Assembly (NCBI GenBank): GCA_011064865.1
Contig: JAAKFX010000006.1
Location: forward strand, 1 to 26,451
Length of the DNA: 26,451 nucleotides
DNA from: Candidatus Anoxychlamydiales bacterium
Lineage (GTDB): Bacteria > Chlamydiota > Chlamydiia > Chlamydiales > SM23-39
Direction of reading: 5' to 3'
The position numbers were made by a program, and so were the translations under genes. Within the stretch, counting starts at the first letter, position 1. Each line of letters starts with the position of its first letter. The notes beneath the pieces were generated by a model that ran no database searches, was not told the DNA's origin, and saw nothing but the letters and a program-made list of their open reading frames with translations. This document shows positions 25,118-26,451 of the stretch, one piece after another.

Positions 25118-25770
25118 AAATTCCATCTTTAAATATTACTAGATTTCGCGAAGATACAGTTGTATCGGTAAAAAAAGATCTCTCTATCAGAGAAAAAATA
25201 GAAGTTATAGATCTTACAAATTTCGAGCGCTACCGAAAGCATACTTATTTTGAAACTCTAAGAAAAGCTGCATTTGTCTTTTTATTTAGCCCAGCCATTA
25301 TGTGCTTGAAAATTTCATTTAATATTTTGCTAATAGGGTTTGATTGTTTTAAGGGTTTCTGGAATAGCTCCGCTACTATGTTAGATGATTTTGTGCATTT
25401 GAGAATTATTAAACTCGTTGAGAACTATTGTATATCCAGAATAGAACTTGTTCAGTATCTCGTAGAAGATGTTATCTTCATTGTTAGAGTCCCTTTTTAT
25501 ACTTTAGCTTTGCAATTCGCATCTATCTTTACTATAGCTTTTCCTAATCATGGGAAAAAACTCATCGCAAATATAGAAAGAAAATCAAACTACAATATGG
25601 ATATCACTTATCATTTCACAAATAATAAAGAGTTTAAAAATAAAACTCTAATTAGAGCTATATTCAATACTCTTTTACATAGAGATCAAAAAGTTGTCTT
25701 TTATCTAGCTCCATGCTTTCAACCAATAGGCAAACTAACAGATGTTAATGTAATATCTCCAAAAAAATAG
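25114..25770 (+). CDS. Membrane-associated protein of unknown function, end of nfeD-floA unit
   Basis: A 218-residue protein beginning at an ATG that overlaps the small ORF's stop. N-terminal ~45 residues are charged and soluble. Then there is a hydrophobic stretch at about 52-78 (AAFVFLFSPAIMCLKISFNI then LLIGFDCF) and a second at about 110-145 (YLVEDVIFIVRVPFYTLALQ then FASIFTIAF), followed by a polar C-terminal ~70 residues. Two closely spaced hydrophobic regions with no signal peptide is a bilobed pattern seen in many chlamydial inclusion-membrane candidates, but it equally fits an ordinary inner-membrane protein. It is the last gene of the coupled nfeD-floA set. No family recognised. Confidence 0.7.
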   Translation: MKIPSLNITRFREDTVVSVKKDLSIREKIEVIDLTNFERYRKHTYFETLRKAAFVFLFSPAIMCLKISFNILLIGFDCFKGFWNSSATMLDDFVHLRIIKLVENYCISRIELVQYLVEDVIFIVRVPFYTLALQFASIFTIAFPNHGKKLIANIERKSNYNMDITYHFTNNKEFKNKTLIRAIFNTLLHRDQKVVFYLAPCFQPIGKLTDVNVISPKK

Positions 25771-25775
25771 AAAAA

Positions 25776-26174
25776 CTATTCTAAGTCTTTTAGTTTTCTA
25801 ACTTCTAGATTTGATTCCGAAATCAATACTCTTCTACCATCAACTTCTACTATGTACAGCAGCGTTTTGGGACTAAGAGCTCTTTTTTCTAATATTTTAA
25901 TGTTTTTCGTGAGATTTGTTTGATTAACTCTCATTCTCATCAACTTTCTAAATATCCAAAATGTTAAAAATATTAACGCTATCAATGCTATTAATATCAG
26001 TAACATTTTGAAAAATGCAGGTTTATATTCAGGCTGTTCAAAAACAGGGTAAATCTCATCTTTATCCATCTCAGTGATTAATTCACTCTTTGGTTCAATA
26101 TCATCTGCCAAAACAGTGTTTTGTATACCTATAAATGAAATGCTAAATAAAAATATTAGAAATAATTTTTTCAT
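25776..26174 (-). CDS. fliO: FliO-like flagellar/secretion biosynthesis protein, orphan
   Basis: A 132-residue protein. Signal peptide at 1-23 (cleavage likely after A-D-D region, VLA/DD), an acidic short periplasmic segment, one membrane helix at about 54-75 (FFKMLLILIALIALIFLTFW), a basic stretch, then a small beta-rich C-terminal domain (KNIKILEKRALSPKTLLYIVEVDGRRVLI), which is the core pattern of FliO/FliZ (x-x-V-x-E-x-x-x-L-x-x-x-x-x-L-x-x-V-x-x-x-G-x-x-x-L-L). In flagellated bacteria FliO helps assemble the FliP core of the export gate. No other flagellar genes occur in this window. Chlamydiae have FliF/FliI/FlhA-like genes in some lineages, so FliO is plausible, but the homology is by pattern only. 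Confidence 0.6.
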   Translation of the reverse strand: MKKLFLIFLFSISFIGIQNTVLADDIEPKSELITEMDKDEIYPVFEQPEYKPAFFKMLLILIALIALIFLTFWIFRKLMRMRVNQTNLTKNIKILEKRALSPKTLLYIVEVDGRRVLISESNLEVRKLKDLE

Positions 26175-26235
26175 AAAAATAACTCTTGTTTTTTCAAAGT
26201 ATACAATTTTAGTATTTTTATTTTAAGACATAAAA

Positions 26236-26267
26236 AAAACCTATGGTAAATTTTTACCATAGGTTTT
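26236..26267 (-). terminator. Strong intrinsic terminator, usable on both strands
   Basis: A perfect 15-bp inverted repeat AAAACCTATGGTAAA / TTTACCATAGGTTTT. On the minus strand it ends in a run of eight T (through 26232), ideal for the gene ending at 26297. Confidence 0.8.
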
Positions 26268-26271
26268 CATC

Positions 26272-26288
26272 TTATACAAATTGTATAA
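26272..26288. repeat. Perfect 17-bp palindrome beside the terminator
   Basis: TTATACAA-A-TTGTATAA, eight-base arms around one base, between the stop codon of the minus-strand gene and the terminator. It could be an extra RNA hairpin or a dyad operator. The motif TATACAA recurs singly at 26201-26207. Confidence 0.6.
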
Positions 26289-26296
26289 AAAAAAGC

Positions 26297-26451
26297 TTAG
26301 CAGCCTTTTGCGTAACAAGCTATAACTGTTAGAGCAATTCCAGTAACAAAAGATGTTTTTGGATTTGAAAATGCAGTTACAATTCTTTGTTTTGTTGTTT
26401 GTGGTTGAACAACAGGTTGAGATGCAGGAACTGCATCATCAGTTTTGTTTG
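26297..26451 (-). CDS. C-terminal part of a protein with hydrophobic tail (partial)
   Basis: The last 50 codons of a gene that begins beyond the window edge; stop TAA at 26299-26297, followed by the palindrome and terminator. Visible residues are a Gln/Pro/Thr/Val-rich linker (PASQPVVQPQTTKQ), then a short hydrophobic helix (SFVTGIALTVIACYA) ending K-G-C. This resembles the layout of the 8448-9047 product (low-complexity linker plus a hydrophobic C-terminus with Cys), but 50 residues cannot settle a relationship. Tail-anchored membrane protein or lipid-modified end are possible. Function unknown. Confidence 0.55.
   Translation of the reverse strand, partial: NKTDDAVPASQPVVQPQTTKQRIVTAFSNPKTSFVTGIALTVIACYAKGC

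Noticed and set aside
25766..25780. Hairpin AATAG-AAAAA-CTATT at the convergent gene ends
   Set aside because: A 5-bp A-T-rich stem overlapping both stop codons; could help end the minus-strand transcript but not convincing.

Overview
The window is clearly AT-rich and looks like a chromosomal segment of a member of the Chlamydiota. The main reason is a type III secretion translocator operon with the chlamydial content and order (SycD/LcrH-type TPR chaperone, CopB-like protein, CopD-like protein). A TamA/TamB pair, an Mla-type lipid transporter, an OppA-type lipoprotein and many small proteins with terminal membrane segments also fit a host-associated Gram-negative bacterium. Genus is not decidable from what is visible. 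No tRNA, rRNA or CRISPR array is seen.

Layout. Positions 1-98 look like the right end of an IS200/IS605-type (tnpB) element, cut by the window edge. At 194-2539 (+) come an exported protein of unknown function and a 14-helix MFS exporter. At 6219-2558 (-) an OppA-like lipoprotein gene overlaps, by ATGA, a large gene of unknown function. At 9813-6316 (-) are two two-gene units of small proteins that look like distant relatives (a beta-rich N-terminal part with variable, mostly membrane-seeking C-termini). A tandem, translationally coupled pair of YvlD/PF04020 membrane proteins (7632-8392, +) lies between them. At 10207-12357 (+) is a large soluble protein with a cysteine loop resembling a degenerate SopB/IpgD phosphatase signature. 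It converges, with a 14-bp overlap, on mlaE-mlaF-mlaD (15065-12344, -).

At 17843-15132 (-) is the compact translocator operon: a helical secreted-type protein, the chaperone, the major translocator and a very short minor translocator. At 23386-18034 (-) are tamA and tamB. Divergent from them (23519-25770, +) is a tightly coupled unit: nfeD, floA, a 46-residue acidic small ORF that overlaps both neighbours by ATGA, and a membrane protein. The window ends with an orphan FliO-like gene (26174-25776, -), a strong terminator, and the 3' end of a gene encoding a protein with a hydrophobic C-terminus.

How the genes fit together. Most recognisable genes concern the cell envelope and the host interface: outer-membrane lipid and protein traffic (Mla, TamAB), membrane microdomain organisation (NfeD/FloA), peptide uptake (OppA), drug or metabolite export (MFS) and type III translocation (CopB/CopD). 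The unrecognised small proteins are plausible secreted or inclusion-membrane candidates, but that is inference. Promoters named here are matches to -35/-10 consensus read by eye. Start codons were chosen by Shine-Dalgarno position, gene overlap and signal peptide position.
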